A stretch of 64,000 nt of DNA from Trichocoleus sp. FACHB-40 (GTDB lineage: Bacteria; Cyanobacteriota; Cyanobacteriia; Cyanobacteriales; FACHB-T130), in assembly GCF_014695915.1 (NCBI RefSeq), contig NZ_JACJPF010000084.1, forward strand, positions 49,871 through 113,870, in the 5' to 3' direction. A program made the position numbers and the translations under genes. Shown here one piece after another: positions 16,525-26,152 of the stretch (within the stretch, counting starts at the first letter, position 1; each line of letters begins with the position of its first letter). The notes below the pieces were generated by a model. The model saw nothing but the letters and a program-made list of their open reading frames with translations. It made no database searches and was not told the DNA's origin.

Positions 16525-19102
16525 ATGTTAGAAATTTTACAAAATATTTTTACTTCAAATCAATTTATTCCTCACGGACACTGCTACCTCTGGAAACCAG
16601 GGCTAGTGGGACTAAATATCCTGTTAGATTCTTTGATTGCCCTAGCTTATTATTCAATTCCCTTGTTACTGGTAAAAATTGTCCGCAAGCGAGGCGATTT
16701 GCCCTTCGACTGGATTTTCATCTTATTTGGCACCTTTATTGTTGCTTGTGGTACAGGGCATCTTTTGGACATATGGACGCTGTGGCACCCGATATATTGG
16801 ATTTCGGGGTTGATGAAAGCACTAACGGCTCTAGTGTCCGTTGCTACCGGAATTGTGCTGATGTCGTTGGTTCCGAAAATTTTAGCCTTGCCCAGTCCCG
16901 CCCAGCTAGAAGAAGCCAATCGCAAACTGGAAACGGAAATTGAGAAGCGCTATCTTGTCGAGGAAAAGCTCCAACTGGCAATGAACAACATCCCCCAGTT
17001 CATGTTCTGGAAGGATAGAAACTCAGTTTACCAGGGTTGTAATCGTAACTTTGCCCTCGCAGCTGGCTTAGACAATCCAGAAGATATTGTTGGGCTTACA
17101 GACTACGAATTGGCTTGGAAGCGCGAGGAATCTGACTTTTTCCGCCAGTGCGATGCGCGTGTAATGACAACAGATACACCTGAGTATCACATCATCGAAA
17201 CCCAACTTCAAGCTGATGGTACACAGACTTGGGTAGATACAAACAAAGTCCCGCTACATAACGATGAAGGTAATGTAATCGGAATTCTTGGTACATACGA
17301 AGATATTACTGCTCGCAAACTAGCAGAAGAAGAGTTGCAAGCTACAGTCGCTGAGCTGAGAGCATTGTTTGCAGCAATGTCTGATGTAATTATAGTTATG
17401 GACGCTAAAGGTAGCTATCTAAAAATTGCTCCCACAAATCCCTCACTATCGTACAAACCTCCGGCAGAATTACTAGGCAAAACCTTACACGAAGTTTTTC
17501 CGAAAGCAGAAGCTGATGCCTTTTTGTGCAATATCCGCCGCGCCTTAGAACAACGGCAGACGGTGAATACAGAATACAGCATGATAATTGGAAACAATGA
17601 ATATTGGTTTGCTAATAGCATTTCGCCAATTCAGGAAGACTCGGTTATCATTGTGGCGCGAGATATTACCGAGCGCAAGATACTAGAAAAAGAATTAGCA
17701 ATGCGCGAGCAATTGTTAAATTCATTTATCACAGCGGCACCTGTAGGACTGTGTATTTTAGATGACTAACTGCGGTATTTGCAAGTCAACGAAGCGTTGG
17801 CAGAAACAATCTGTGGCTTGAATGTGGAAAAATTTATCGGAAGACCTATTGGTGAAATTCCCCATGTTGTATCAGTAATTGAACCGATTTATCGCCGGAT
17901 ACTGACAACCGGGGAATCGGTTCTCAACGTTGAAGGGTGTAGTGAAAAAGCGGATCAACCAGGGGTAATGTGTCATTGGGTGGCTTCTCAATTTGCCATA
18001 CCCGGAGAGGATGGTAAACCGATGGCTATTGGTGCCATCGTAGCTGATATTAGCGATCGCAAACGAGCAGAAAACGCCCTGCGACAATCAGAAACAGAGT
18101 TGAGAGAAAAAAACCAACAGTTGGAACATACTCTCCAAGAACTCCAACGCACAAAAGAACAACTGATTCAAAGCGAAAAAATGTCCAGTTTGGGACAGTT
18201 GGTGGCGGGTGTGGCTCACGAAATTAACAACCCAATCAGCTTTATCTACGGCAATCTTACTCACGTCAGCGAGTATGCCCAAGAATTGGTTTCTTTGGTA
18301 CGCCTTTACCAGCAACATTATCCTCAACCATCTGCTGAAATTCAGACTTTGAGTGAGGAACTCGATTTGGATTTTCTCGCACAAGATTTTCCCAAAATTC
18401 TGTCATCAATGAAGAATGGAGCAACCCGCATCCGCGAGATTGTCTTATCTTTGCGGAACTTCTCGCGGCTAGATGAGGCGGAGGTAAAGGCTATCAATAT
18501 CCACGAAGGTATTGACAACACGCTACTAATTGTGAAGAACCGCCTGCATTCTCAGGCACTAGCTTGGGAAAAAGGAGCAAGACACGCCGAAATTAAAATA
18601 ATTAAAGAGTATGGGAAGCTGCCGCCAGTCAAGTGTTATGCAGGGCAGCTGAATCAGGTATTTTTGAATATCCTCACTAATGCCATTGATGCTCTGGATA
18701 TGAAGGCTGGGGACTGGGGATCTGGGGACTGGGGACAAAGCACAAGGGGCTGGGAATTTGGGACTAAGTAAGAGTCCTTCCAATTCCCAATCCCCAATCC
18801 CCAATCCCCAATCCCCAATCCCAGAGATTCGGATTAGCACCGAAGTTCAGGGAAACGATTGGGTAGTGGTTCGGATTGCTGATAGTGGTTGTGGCATGAC
18901 CCAAGAGGTGCGGCGTAGGCTGTTTGACCCATTTTTTACCACTAAACCCGTTGGTAAGGGAACTGGTTTGGGGTTGTCAATCAGCTATCAAATTGTGAAA
19001 AAGCATGGCGGTATCTTGCAGTGCGTTTCCGCACCAACTCAAGGGGCCGAATTCGTCATCCGGATTCCGATTCAGCAAAAAGTGGGAATTGGTAATTGCT
19101 AA
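16525..19102 (+). pseudogene. ETR1-like (ethylene-binding type) PAS histidine kinase, broken by stop and frameshift
   Basis: The first 414 codons encode three membrane helices with the plant ETR1 ethylene/copper set: D35, Y42, I45, P46, C75 and H79, all offset by 10 from ETR1. Two PAS domains follow. A TAA at 17767-17769 sits inside a third PAS domain (LDD-stop-LRYLQVNEAL) and the same frame then continues. The kinase core follows: H-box VAGVAHEINNP and N-box NILTNAIDAL. After NAIDALDMK the frame runs into GGGGACT repeats. An 8-base unit GGGGATCT (18716-18723) shifts the frame by one and leads to TAA at 18769. The G1 and G2 boxes (DSGCGM, GKGTGLGLSIS) are only in the other frame (to 19102). 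As read, no active kinase is made; sequencing error cannot be excluded. Confidence 0.85.
18708..18823. repeat. STRR palindromic element inside kinase 1
   Basis: The left arm has GGGGACT-type heptamers (18708-18735) with one 8-base unit at 18716-18723. The centre is GGACTAAGTAAGAGTCC. The right arm has five CCCCAAT-type heptamers (18780-18823). The two arms are complementary, so the element can fold as one long imperfect hairpin. It interrupts the ATPase domain coding region between the N box and the G1 box. Equivalent elements occupy the same place in the kinases at 23850 and 29073. Confidence 0.85.
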
Positions 19103-19266
19103 TCAGTAATTAGCGAAAAAATAAGCAAAATTTATTTGTGCTTATTTACTTTCGCAGGAGAGCCTTTTTCAGGTACGGGAAGCCGCTTTAAGAGTGCGGC
19201 TCACCCCCGGCGATCGCGTGTTACATTCAAGGCAACAGAAAAGAATTATCTGCATTAGGGGGAAGG

Positions 19267-19611
19267 ATGTACGACACAGACAAGCGGAAGTTGCTATCGG
19301 CACTGGCTCATGGCTCAATTTTTTTTAGCACCGCAGTTGTGTCTATCGGGCTACCGATTGCGATTTGGTTCGTATCCGAAGACCCAGTTGTGAAAGAAAA
19401 TGCGAAGGAAGCCATCAACTTCCACTTCAATGTATGGTTGTATGGGGGGATTATTGGAGCGTTAGTTTTTCTAACCCTTGGTTTACTGGGCTTTATCCTA
19501 GTGCCTTTAGGGTTTCTTCTCCACTGGGGACTAACAATTTTTGCAATTACCCATAGTTTGAGCAATACTGACCAAGCTTACCGCTATCCCTTTATTTTTC
19601 GCTTACTGTAG
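19267..19611 (+). CDS. DUF4870 family small membrane protein
   Basis: A 114-residue protein with three to four hydrophobic segments (about 14-36, 52-75 and 76-100) and the DUF4870 pattern LSALAHGS..., followed by KENAKEAINFHFN. Family function is unknown. It starts at ATG 19267, directly after a strong GGGGGAAGG ribosome-binding site, and is followed by an intrinsic terminator at 19677. The gene therefore appears to be a single unit. Confidence 0.85.
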   Translation: MYDTDKRKLLSALAHGSIFFSTAVVSIGLPIAIWFVSEDPVVKENAKEAINFHFNVWLYGGIIGALVFLTLGLLGFILVPLGFLLHWGLTIFAITHSLSNTDQAYRYPFIFRLL

Positions 19612-19676
19612 TCTTTAGGCTGTTGCGATCGCTAAATCTTTCGTGGCTATAGTTAAGTAGACACATAAAACACAAA

Positions 19677-19711
19677 TATAAAACCCGTTTTCTCTTGAAA
19701 ACGGGTTTTAT
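19677..19711 (+). terminator. Intrinsic terminator after the DUF4870 gene
   Basis: AAAACCCGTTTT, a short loop CTCTTG, then AAAACGGGTTTTAT. The stem has 12 pairs and ends in a T-run on the plus strand. The A-run on the other side would also allow some function on the minus strand. Confidence 0.85.
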
Positions 19712-19843
19712 GTCTTAGATACTGGGTCGCTTGGTGCATCCTGATTGCAAATGCTTGTGATGTGCGATCGCTTGCAAAATTCACTGCCCCAAAACGGTAA
19801 AATCCTAGTCTGAACCTAAATCTTACTCCTCCTTACCCTAGAA

Positions 19844-20827
19844 ATGGCAGAAACTTTATTCTTCAACGCCCTCCGCGAAGCCATAGACGAAGAAATGGCA
19901 CGCGATTCAGCTGTATTCGTTCTCGGTGAAGACGTTGGTCACTACGGCGGCTCCTACAAAGTTACCAAAGACTTATACAAAAAATATGGCGACCTGCGCG
20001 TACTAGACACCCCTATTGCTGAAAACAGCTTCACAGGGATGGCAGTTGGTGCCGCTATGACCGGACTAAGACCGATTATTGAAGGCATGAACATGGGCTT
20101 TTTGCTCCTCGCCTTCAACCAAATCTCTAACAACGCCGGAATGCTACGCTATACCTCCGGCGGTAACTTCAAAATCCCGATGGTGATTCGCGGCCCCGGT
20201 GGTGTCGGTCGTCAGCTGGGTGCAGAACACTCCCAGCGATTAGAAGCTTATTTTCAGGCAGTACCCGGTCTAAAGATTGTCGCTTGTTCCACACCTTACA
20301 ACGCCAAAGGGCTGCTAAAAGCTGCTATCCGCGACGATAACCCAGTTTTATTCTTTGAACACGTCCTCCTGTACAACTTGAAAGAAGATTTGCCAGAGGA
20401 AGACTATGTGTTGCCTTTGGATAAGGCAGAAGTGGTGCGACAAGGTAAAGATGTGACAATTCTTACCTATTCGCGGATGCGTCACCACGTCATGCAAGCT
20501 GTGAAAAACTTGGAAAAGGAAGGTTTCGATCCAGAGGTGATTGACCTGATTTCCCTCAAGCCTTTAGACTTTGATACCATTGGTGCTTCCGTGCGGAAAA
20601 CCCACCGGGTAATCATCGTTGAGGAATGTATGAAAACAGGTGGAATTGCTGCGGAATTGACAGCATCAATTAGCGATCGCTTATTCGATGAGCTAGATGC
20701 ACCAGTGCTGCGACTTTCTTCCCAGGATATCCCGACACCTTACAACGGCAATCTGGAACGGCTGACAATTGTGCAACCAGAGCAAATTGTAGAAGCTGTG
20801 CAGAAGATGATGGCCTTACAAGTTTAA
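19844..20827 (+). CDS. pdhB: Pyruvate dehydrogenase E1 component, beta subunit
   Basis: A 327-residue thiamine-diphosphate enzyme subunit that, with E1 alpha, decarboxylates pyruvate and feeds acetyl groups to E2. Recognisable blocks are [18 protein letters not shown] (about 26-43), [20 protein letters not shown] (about 52-71), the [15 protein letters not shown] loop, and the C-terminal domain with VEECMKTGG and [11 protein letters not shown]. Length and start (ATG 19844, [13 protein letters not shown]) match cyanobacterial homologues. It lies about 100 bp upstream of secD on the same strand; a hairpin at 20834-20858 separates them. Confidence 0.96.
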   Translation: MAETLFFNALREAIDEEMARDSAVFVLGEDVGHYGGSYKVTKDLYKKYGDLRVLDTPIAENSFTGMAVGAAMTGLRPIIEGMNMGFLLLAFNQISNNAGMLRYTSGGNFKIPMVIRGPGGVGRQLGAEHSQRLEAYFQAVPGLKIVACSTPYNAKGLLKAAIRDDNPVLFFEHVLLYNLKEDLPEEDYVLPLDKAEVVRQGKDVTILTYSRMRHHVMQAVKNLEKEGFDPEVIDLISLKPLDFDTIGASVRKTHRVIIVEECMKTGGIAAELTASISDRLFDELDAPVLRLSSQDIPTPYNGNLERLTIVQPEQIVEAVQKMMALQV

Positions 20828-20833
20828 TTTGTC

Positions 20834-20858
20834 TAGGACAGGTGTCTCGCCTGTCCTA
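20834..20858 (+). terminator. Hairpin between pdhB and secD
   Basis: TAGGACAGG, loop TGTCTCG, then CCTGTCCTA. It is a 9-bp perfect stem immediately after the pdhB stop. There is no long T-run, so it may be a weak terminator, an mRNA-stabilising hairpin, or another dispersed palindromic repeat. Confidence 0.5.
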
Positions 20859-20928
20859 CTATAACCATCAAAACTGCTGGATTCGCCCAAAAGGGATTAT
20901 CATAGCATTTGTTTGAGCAAGTCGTGGT

Positions 20929-22356
20929 ATGCAGAGACAGCGTTCCTTATTAGCCCTAATCCTGGTTTTGGTGATTGCTTCCATCACCGTGCTTACCAGA
21001 ATACCTATTCGGCTGGGATTAGACCTCCAGGGTGGGTCACAATTGACAATTCAAGTGAAACCCACAAAAGAGGTCAAGGAAATCAAGCGCGAAGATTTAG
21101 ACGCGGTTTTGAAGATAGTAGAAGGCAGAATTAACGGTCTTGGGGTGTCGGAACCCGTGGTGCAAACTGTCGGACAAGACCAAATTTTGGTACAGTTGCC
21201 GGGGGTGAGCGACCCGCAACAGGCGGAACGGGTACTAGGTGGTACAGCGGTGCTGGATTTTCGCCGCCAGAACCTGGTAGTAGGAACGCAATTGGGTGTC
21301 AGAGAAACCGAGTTGCAGGAATTACTGCTAAAACAACAGCAGTTGCAGGCGAAAGGAGATGCGACAGCGATCGCCCAAAATAAAGAAGCGATCGCACAAA
21401 AGCAACAACAAATCGCTGAACTCGAACGAGAAGCATTTGAACCCACCGGGCTGTCAGGCAAAAACCTGAAAAATGCCCTTCCTCAACCCACACCAAATGG
21501 TGACATTTGGGCTGTAGGTATCAGGTTTGATCCTGACGGAGCCGAAAAATTTGCACAATTAACCAAAGATGTAGCCAAAAATGGCGGCAGGCTGGGCATC
21601 TTTCTGGATAATAAGCTGATTAGCGCTCCCGGTGTTGATCCAAAATATGCCCAAACTGGAATTACAGGCGGAAATGCCGAAATTTCCGGCGATTTTACTC
21701 TAGAAACCGCTAACGAACTAGCCCTTCAGTTGCGAGGCGGTTCCCTACCCTTCCCAGTAGAAATAATCGAAAACCGCACAGTAGGAGCAACGCTGGGACG
21801 AGATAGTATCCAAAGCAGTATCTACGCTGGTGTCGGGGGCCTGACTTTGGTACTGATTTTTATCGGTGTCTATTATCGGCTACTAGGCGTAATTGCTGAT
21901 ATCGCTTTGATTATCTACTCGCTGTTGACATTAGCTACCTTTGTTTTATTAGGTGTCACTTTAACCCTACCGGGAATTGCTGGGTTTATTCTCAGTATCG
22001 GGATGGCAGTTGATGCCAACGTCCTGATTTTTGAGCGGACGCGGGAAGAATTAAGAGCCGGAAAGAGTTTATATCGCTCTGTGGAGTCTGGTTTTTACCG
22101 GGCGTTTTCCAGCATTTTAGACAGTAACGTGACCACCTTGATTGCGTGTGGAGCCTTGTTTTGGCTGGGTTCAGGTTTGGTGAAGGGTTTTGCCTTCACT
22201 CTGGCTATTGGAGTTTTGGTGAGTATGTTTACAGCGATTACCTGTAGTCGTACCCTACTAATGACAGCGATAGGATTTCCACAATTACGCAAACCGGAAC
22301 TGTATGCTCCAAAGTTGCAGGCATTTGGAAAATCTCAGGCAGGGGCAGGACAATGA
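20929..22356 (+). CDS. secD: Protein translocase subunit SecD
   Basis: A 475-residue membrane component of the SecDF complex that uses the proton gradient to help SecYEG export. It has an N-terminal membrane helix (about 7-27), a large lumenal/periplasmic domain beginning [14 protein letters not shown], and five further helices from about 300. The conserved [18 protein letters not shown] contains the key acidic residue. A Gln-rich coiled insert lies at about 125-165. The gene overlaps secF by 4 bp (ATGA), so the two are translationally coupled. Starts at ATG 20929. Confidence 0.96.
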   Translation: MQRQRSLLALILVLVIASITVLTRIPIRLGLDLQGGSQLTIQVKPTKEVKEIKREDLDAVLKIVEGRINGLGVSEPVVQTVGQDQILVQLPGVSDPQQAERVLGGTAVLDFRRQNLVVGTQLGVRETELQELLLKQQQLQAKGDATAIAQNKEAIAQKQQQIAELEREAFEPTGLSGKNLKNALPQPTPNGDIWAVGIRFDPDGAEKFAQLTKDVAKNGGRLGIFLDNKLISAPGVDPKYAQTGITGGNAEISGDFTLETANELALQLRGGSLPFPVEIIENRTVGATLGRDSIQSSIYAGVGGLTLVLIFIGVYYRLLGVIADIALIIYSLLTLATFVLLGVTLTLPGIAGFILSIGMAVDANVLIFERTREELRAGKSLYRSVESGFYRAFSSILDSNVTTLIACGALFWLGSGLVKGFAFTLAIGVLVSMFTAITCSRTLLMTAIGFPQLRKPELYAPKLQAFGKSQAGAGQ

Positions 22357-23330
22357 AAATAAGTGTAATCAAAAGGCGATCGCTCTGGTGGACAATTTCC
22401 GCCGTCTTCATGCTCGCGGGCATCATTGCGATGGCAATCAACTGGACGCAAATAGGTGCGCCCTTACGTCCCAGTCTGGATTTTGTCGGCGGCACGCGGT
22501 TACAATTTGAACTCGACTGTTCTAAGCCGGACAACTGTAACCAACCCATCGACATTCCCGCAGTTCGGGAAGTTTTAGCTGCTCAAGGTTTGGCAGACAG
22601 CAGCATCCAAGTTTTAACCAAAAACGTTGGCGGTGAAACCCAGTATGGTTTATCAATTCGCAGCAAAGCACTGGATGTTGAACAACGCACCAAGCTGCAA
22701 AATGCCTTAAGCGAACTCCGAGCCTTCGACCCCCAAAAAACTCAGATAGACACTGTTGGCCCTACCCTCGGACGACAACTTTTTGCCTCTGGACTCCTGG
22801 CACTCATCCTATCCTTCGCTGGCATCACTATATACCTAACGTTTCGGTTCCAGCTAGACTATGCCTTCTTCGCCTTTGCAGCCCTGTTTCACGATGTTTT
22901 GATTACCGTGGGTAGTTTCGCCATTTTTGGTTTGGTTCTAGGCACTGAAGTTGATAGCTTATTTGTTGTGGCGCTGTTAACCATCATCGGTTTCTCCGTC
23001 AACGATACCGTAGTGATTTATGACCGAATTCGGGAAGTTGTCAAACTCAATCCAGAGCTGCATATTAATCAGATTGTTGATGATGCAGTTAATCAAACCC
23101 TAACGCGGTCAATCAACACCACCTTAACTACCCTGCTGACCTTGTTTGCTCTCTTCTTGTTTGGCGGCGATACCCTGAAAAACTTTGCCTTAGCCTTGAT
23201 TATTGGATTCGTTGCTGGTGCTTATTCCAGTATCTTCGTTGCCAGTACCCTATTGGCATGGTGGCGAGAGCGCACAGGTCAATCCAAGGGCATTCCTGCC
23301 ACTGAACCAAGAACTTCCGATGAAATCTGA
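22353..23330 (+). CDS. secF: Protein translocase subunit SecF
   Basis: A 325-residue partner of SecD. It has an N-terminal helix (about 11-30), then [15 protein letters not shown], a periplasmic domain, and five membrane helices from about 140. [17 protein letters not shown] is the SecF counterpart of the SecD acidic helix motif. Its ATG overlaps the SecD stop. Cyanobacterial SecDF is split into two proteins, as here. A small membrane-protein gene follows after 18 bp and probably belongs to the same transcript. Confidence 0.96.
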   Translation: MKISVIKRRSLWWTISAVFMLAGIIAMAINWTQIGAPLRPSLDFVGGTRLQFELDCSKPDNCNQPIDIPAVREVLAAQGLADSSIQVLTKNVGGETQYGLSIRSKALDVEQRTKLQNALSELRAFDPQKTQIDTVGPTLGRQLFASGLLALILSFAGITIYLTFRFQLDYAFFAFAALFHDVLITVGSFAIFGLVLGTEVDSLFVVALLTIIGFSVNDTVVIYDRIREVVKLNPELHINQIVDDAVNQTLTRSINTTLTTLLTLFALFLFGGDTLKNFALALIIGFVAGAYSSIFVASTLLAWWRERTGQSKGIPATEPRTSDEI

Positions 23331-23348
23331 ATTGGGTGAGGCAAAAGA

Positions 23349-23798
23349 ATGAATCAGCCAAGCGGCGATCAATCAGACCACAAGCCAGATGAGCAACCAA
23401 TTCATTCCTCATCCTTTATCCTTCATCCCTCGGATGACCCTAGCTTTGGGCAACAAGTGCAAAGGTTACACCAGCTTACTGTCTACGGCAGATGGTTAGT
23501 TGCCGGGTTACTCTGGATTACTGTTGGCCCCTTAAGCTTGTGGGGCTTGCGTTACCCAATTTCTCTGATATGGGAACACTTTACTTGGGCGGCATTGCGA
23601 TATGGTCTTTTTTATAATCCCCTGCCGACACTGGGACTCGCCTTCTGTGTTGGCATGACCGTATCCGTTTTAGTCTGGCAAAGTCGTAACATTTTGTTGG
23701 GAATGCCTCATCGGGAACAACAACGCTTAGAGCAACAGGTCTGTCAAATTCGCCAACAGGGGAAAACACACCCACTTTGGAAGTGGGTTTGTGAATAA
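23349..23798 (+). CDS. Two-span membrane protein downstream of SecF, unknown function
   Basis: A 149-residue protein with a polar N-terminus, two membrane segments (about 49-70 and 95-114) and a basic, Gln-rich C-terminal helix. It starts at ATG 23349 with GAGG eight bases upstream. An STRR-like patch (TCATCCTT heptamers, 23405-23436) encodes HSSSFILHPSDD, so the disordered N-terminal part was lengthened by repeats. It is probably cotranscribed with secDF. No function is known to me. The hairpin ACCCACTTTGGAAGTGGGT lies inside its last codons. Confidence 0.65.
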   Translation: MNQPSGDQSDHKPDEQPIHSSSFILHPSDDPSFGQQVQRLHQLTVYGRWLVAGLLWITVGPLSLWGLRYPISLIWEHFTWAALRYGLFYNPLPTLGLAFCVGMTVSVLVWQSRNILLGMPHREQQRLEQQVCQIRQQGKTHPLWKWVCE

Positions 23799-23804
23799 AA
23801 TTCT

Positions 23805-23833
23805 CTCGTTCCCAGCCTCTGACTGGGAATGAG
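23805..23833. repeat. Dispersed palindrome CTCGTTCCCAG..CTGGGAATGAG
   Basis: An imperfect hairpin lying between two convergent genes, where it may serve as a terminator. Similar hairpins are at 32367-32392 (CTCATTCCCAG..CTGGGAA) and 59391-59418 (TTCCAGGCTGAGCCTGGGAACGAG). The family is a short cyanobacterial repeat. Confidence 0.65.
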
Positions 23834-23849
23834 GACTTTTGATTTCTTT

Positions 23850-25781
23850 TCACGCGCACCGAGACAGAATTGGTTGAGAACGGTATTGGTGAATCGGAAT
23901 TTTAATCAAAAATTCTGCACCCTTCCCAGGTTCGGAAACGCAGGTTAATTGACCGCCGTGCTTTTCTACAACAATTTGGTAGCTAATAGATAAGCCGAGT
24001 CCTGTACCTGCGCCCACTGATTTTGTGGTGAAGAAAGGGTCAAATAGCTTTCGACGTACTTCCTCGGTCATCCCGCAACCGTTGTCAATAATCCGGATGA
24101 GGACATGATCTGAATCTACAACCTCGGTGCAAATCCGAATCTCTGGGGCTGGGGACTGGGGGCTGGGGATTGGGGATTGGGAAGTAGAAAATTCCTTATG
24201 TCCTCCATGTTCTTGTTTCCCTTGGGCAGTTCTTAGTCTCCAGTCCCCAGTCTCGATTCCCGATTCCCGATTCCCCAGTTCCAAAGCATCAATGGCATTA
24301 CTAAGGATATTCATCAATACCTGATTGAGCTGACCAGCATAACAGTCTACGGGTGGCAGGTCGCCATACTCTTTAATGATGGCGATCGCTTTCTGCCCTG
24401 GAGTAGCCTTTAAGCGGTCTTGCATCAATTTCAAAGTGCTGTCAATGCCTTCGTGAATATTGACAGACTTCTTCTCCGCTTGGTCGTGGCGCGAGAAGGA
24501 GCGCAATGATAAGACAATTTGACGGATACGATCCGCCCCCAACTTCATTGACGACAGGAGTTTGGGCATATCTGCCATCACAAAATCTAGGTCGAATTCT
24601 TCGAGGAAATCTTCGATTTCCGCAGCTGGTTTGGGATAATGCTTTCCATACAGCTGCAACAACTCCATCAAGCTTTCAATGTAGTGACTGGCGTATTCCA
24701 GGTTTCCGTGGATGAAGCTGACGGGGTTGTTTATTTCGTGGGCGACACCTGCCACCAACTGCCCTAAACTGGACATTTTTGCACTGTGAATCAGCTGGGC
24801 CTGAGTTTGTTTTAATTCGCTCAAGGCTTGTTTTAGCTTGGCCGCTTTTTCTCTCAATTGTGCTTCTGATTGCCCTCTAGCTTCCTCAGCGGCTTTGCGC
24901 TCGACAACTTCTTTTAAAAGAAGCTCGTTGGCTGCTTTTAGCTCAGTGGTGCGTTCTTCGACTCGTCTTTCTAAATCGTCGTTAGCTTTTTCCAGTGCAA
25001 CTTGTGCAAGTTTGCGCTCAGTGATATCGCGCGTCACGGTGGCAAAGCCGCGCAGCCATCCGTCTTCGCCTCGCAAGGCTGTCACTACGACATTTGCCCA
25101 AAACTGCGAACCGTCTTTGCGTAAGCGCAATGTTTCGCATTCAACCCGGCCTTCCATTGCCGCTTTCTTCAGGACTTCCTCTGGCTTGCCTTTTTGGATA
25201 TCTTCGCTGGGGAAAAAGCTGGAGAAATGCTGACCGATGATTTCACTAGCTTGATAGCCGTTAATGCCTTCTGCACCTTTGTTCCAGCTGATAATCTTGC
25301 CGCTGGTATCCAGCATATAAATGGCATAGTCTTTGACATTCTTGACTAACAAGCAGAAACGCTCCTCACTTTCCCGCAGCGCCTCGTCTGATTGTTTGCG
25401 CTCAGTAATATCACGGGCGGTGGCGTAAATCAGTTGTTCTTCATGGCAGACGGCGGCGTTCCACAAAAGCCACTTGTAGGAGCCATCCTTGCAGCGAAAG
25501 CGATTCTCAAAGGAAATGGTTTCTGTGCTACTGGAAATTTCCTGCAACTGAGCGATGGTAGCTTGACGGTCTTTGGGATGGATAAATTCGATCCACTGTT
25601 TAGCCGAAAGCTGATCGGTTGTGAATCCCAGTGTTTTTTCGCACATTGGGTTAAGTTGCTTGAAGTAGCCGTCGAAACCGGCTACGAAAAACATATCCAG
25701 AGAGAGCGTAAAAAAACGATTTTTCTTGAATTCTAATCCTCTGCTATCGCTGATTCGGGGTTTTGCCGCCTGCATTGTCAT
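23850..25781 (-). CDS. PAS-PAS sensor histidine kinase (kinase 2)
   Basis: A 643-residue soluble kinase. The first PAS/PAC domain is at about 22-140 (ends [10 protein letters not shown]) and the second at about 140-265 (ends TVTRDITERK). A coiled coil follows at about 265-345, then the H-box VAGVAHEINNPVSF and the ATPase domain with N-box NILSNAIDAL, G1 DNGCGM and G2 GAGTGLGLSIS. Between the N box and G1 lies a low-complexity insert of about 45 residues encoded by an STRR element. Here the frame is kept. No response-regulator gene is adjacent. The C-terminus LSRCA is the same as in kinase 3, so the two are close paralogues. Starts at ATG 25781. Confidence 0.93.
   Translation of the reverse strand: MTMQAAKPRISDSRGLEFKKNRFFTLSLDMFFVAGFDGYFKQLNPMCEKTLGFTTDQLSAKQWIEFIHPKDRQATIAQLQEISSSTETISFENRFRCKDGSYKWLLWNAAVCHEEQLIYATARDITERKQSDEALRESEERFCLLVKNVKDYAIYMLDTSGKIISWNKGAEGINGYQASEIIGQHFSSFFPSEDIQKGKPEEVLKKAAMEGRVECETLRLRKDGSQFWANVVVTALRGEDGWLRGFATVTRDITERKLAQVALEKANDDLERRVEERTTELKAANELLLKEVVERKAAEEARGQSEAQLREKAAKLKQALSELKQTQAQLIHSAKMSSLGQLVAGVAHEINNPVSFIHGNLEYASHYIESLMELLQLYGKHYPKPAAEIEDFLEEFDLDFVMADMPKLLSSMKLGADRIRQIVLSLRSFSRHDQAEKKSVNIHEGIDSTLKLMQDRLKATPGQKAIAIIKEYGDLPPVDCYAGQLNQVLMNILSNAIDALELGNRESGIETGDWRLRTAQGKQEHGGHKEFSTSQSPIPSPQSPAPEIRICTEVVDSDHVLIRIIDNGCGMTEEVRRKLFDPFFTTKSVGAGTGLGLSISYQIVVEKHGGQLTCVSEPGKGAEFLIKIPIHQYRSQPILSRCA
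24143..24282. repeat. STRR palindromic element inside kinase 2
   Basis: On the plus strand a G-rich arm (CTGGGG, GGGGACT and GGGGATT units, 24143-24181) and a C-rich arm (AGTCCCC and GATTCCC units, 24236-24282) flank a unique centre. The arms are complementary. Read on the coding strand the element encodes a Gly/Arg-rich stretch, then SPIPSPQSP. It occupies the same position as the elements in kinases 1 and 3. Confidence 0.85.
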
Positions 25782-26152
25782 TTTTCACCTACCTATTTTC
25801 CTTAAATGCACTCCTCCATGCTTCCCCTGATTTCTACTGAGACTTAGGTCTTTACTAAATTGACATCTTTATGTGGAGTTTACACATAATATAGTTTTTT
25901 ATGGATGCCTTGACAATTATTAATGAAAATTATATAAAGTATTCGGATTTTGCTGTAAAATCCCTGCTGCCCGGTTAGAGAGGATTGGGATTTTCATCTC
26001 AAAGGAAAATCGCGATCGCATATCTAACACCAGAGAACAAGCTTTGACAAGGGGTTTCATTCGCCACGATTGGCGCAGTCTGCGCGGGGTGCGTTTAGTC
26101 CAGGGCGAACAATCTCGTCCGCGCAAGTCGGGAGGCTAGGACGCGATCGCGC
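25782..26152. other. Intergenic stretch, no supported gene
   Basis: Upstream region of kinase 2 and downstream of the STAND ATPase gene. A minus-strand open frame of 68 codons (25920-26126) has no family features and is not accepted. No strong terminator was seen. Confidence 0.35.

Noticed and set aside
18780..18823. CRISPR or telomere-like array from CCCCAAT repeats
   Set aside because: The units are 7 bp with no spacers, which fits STRR repeats.
25920..26126. 68-codon minus-strand ORF upstream of kinase 2
   Set aside because: Composition and sequence show no protein family, and there is no ribosome-binding site.
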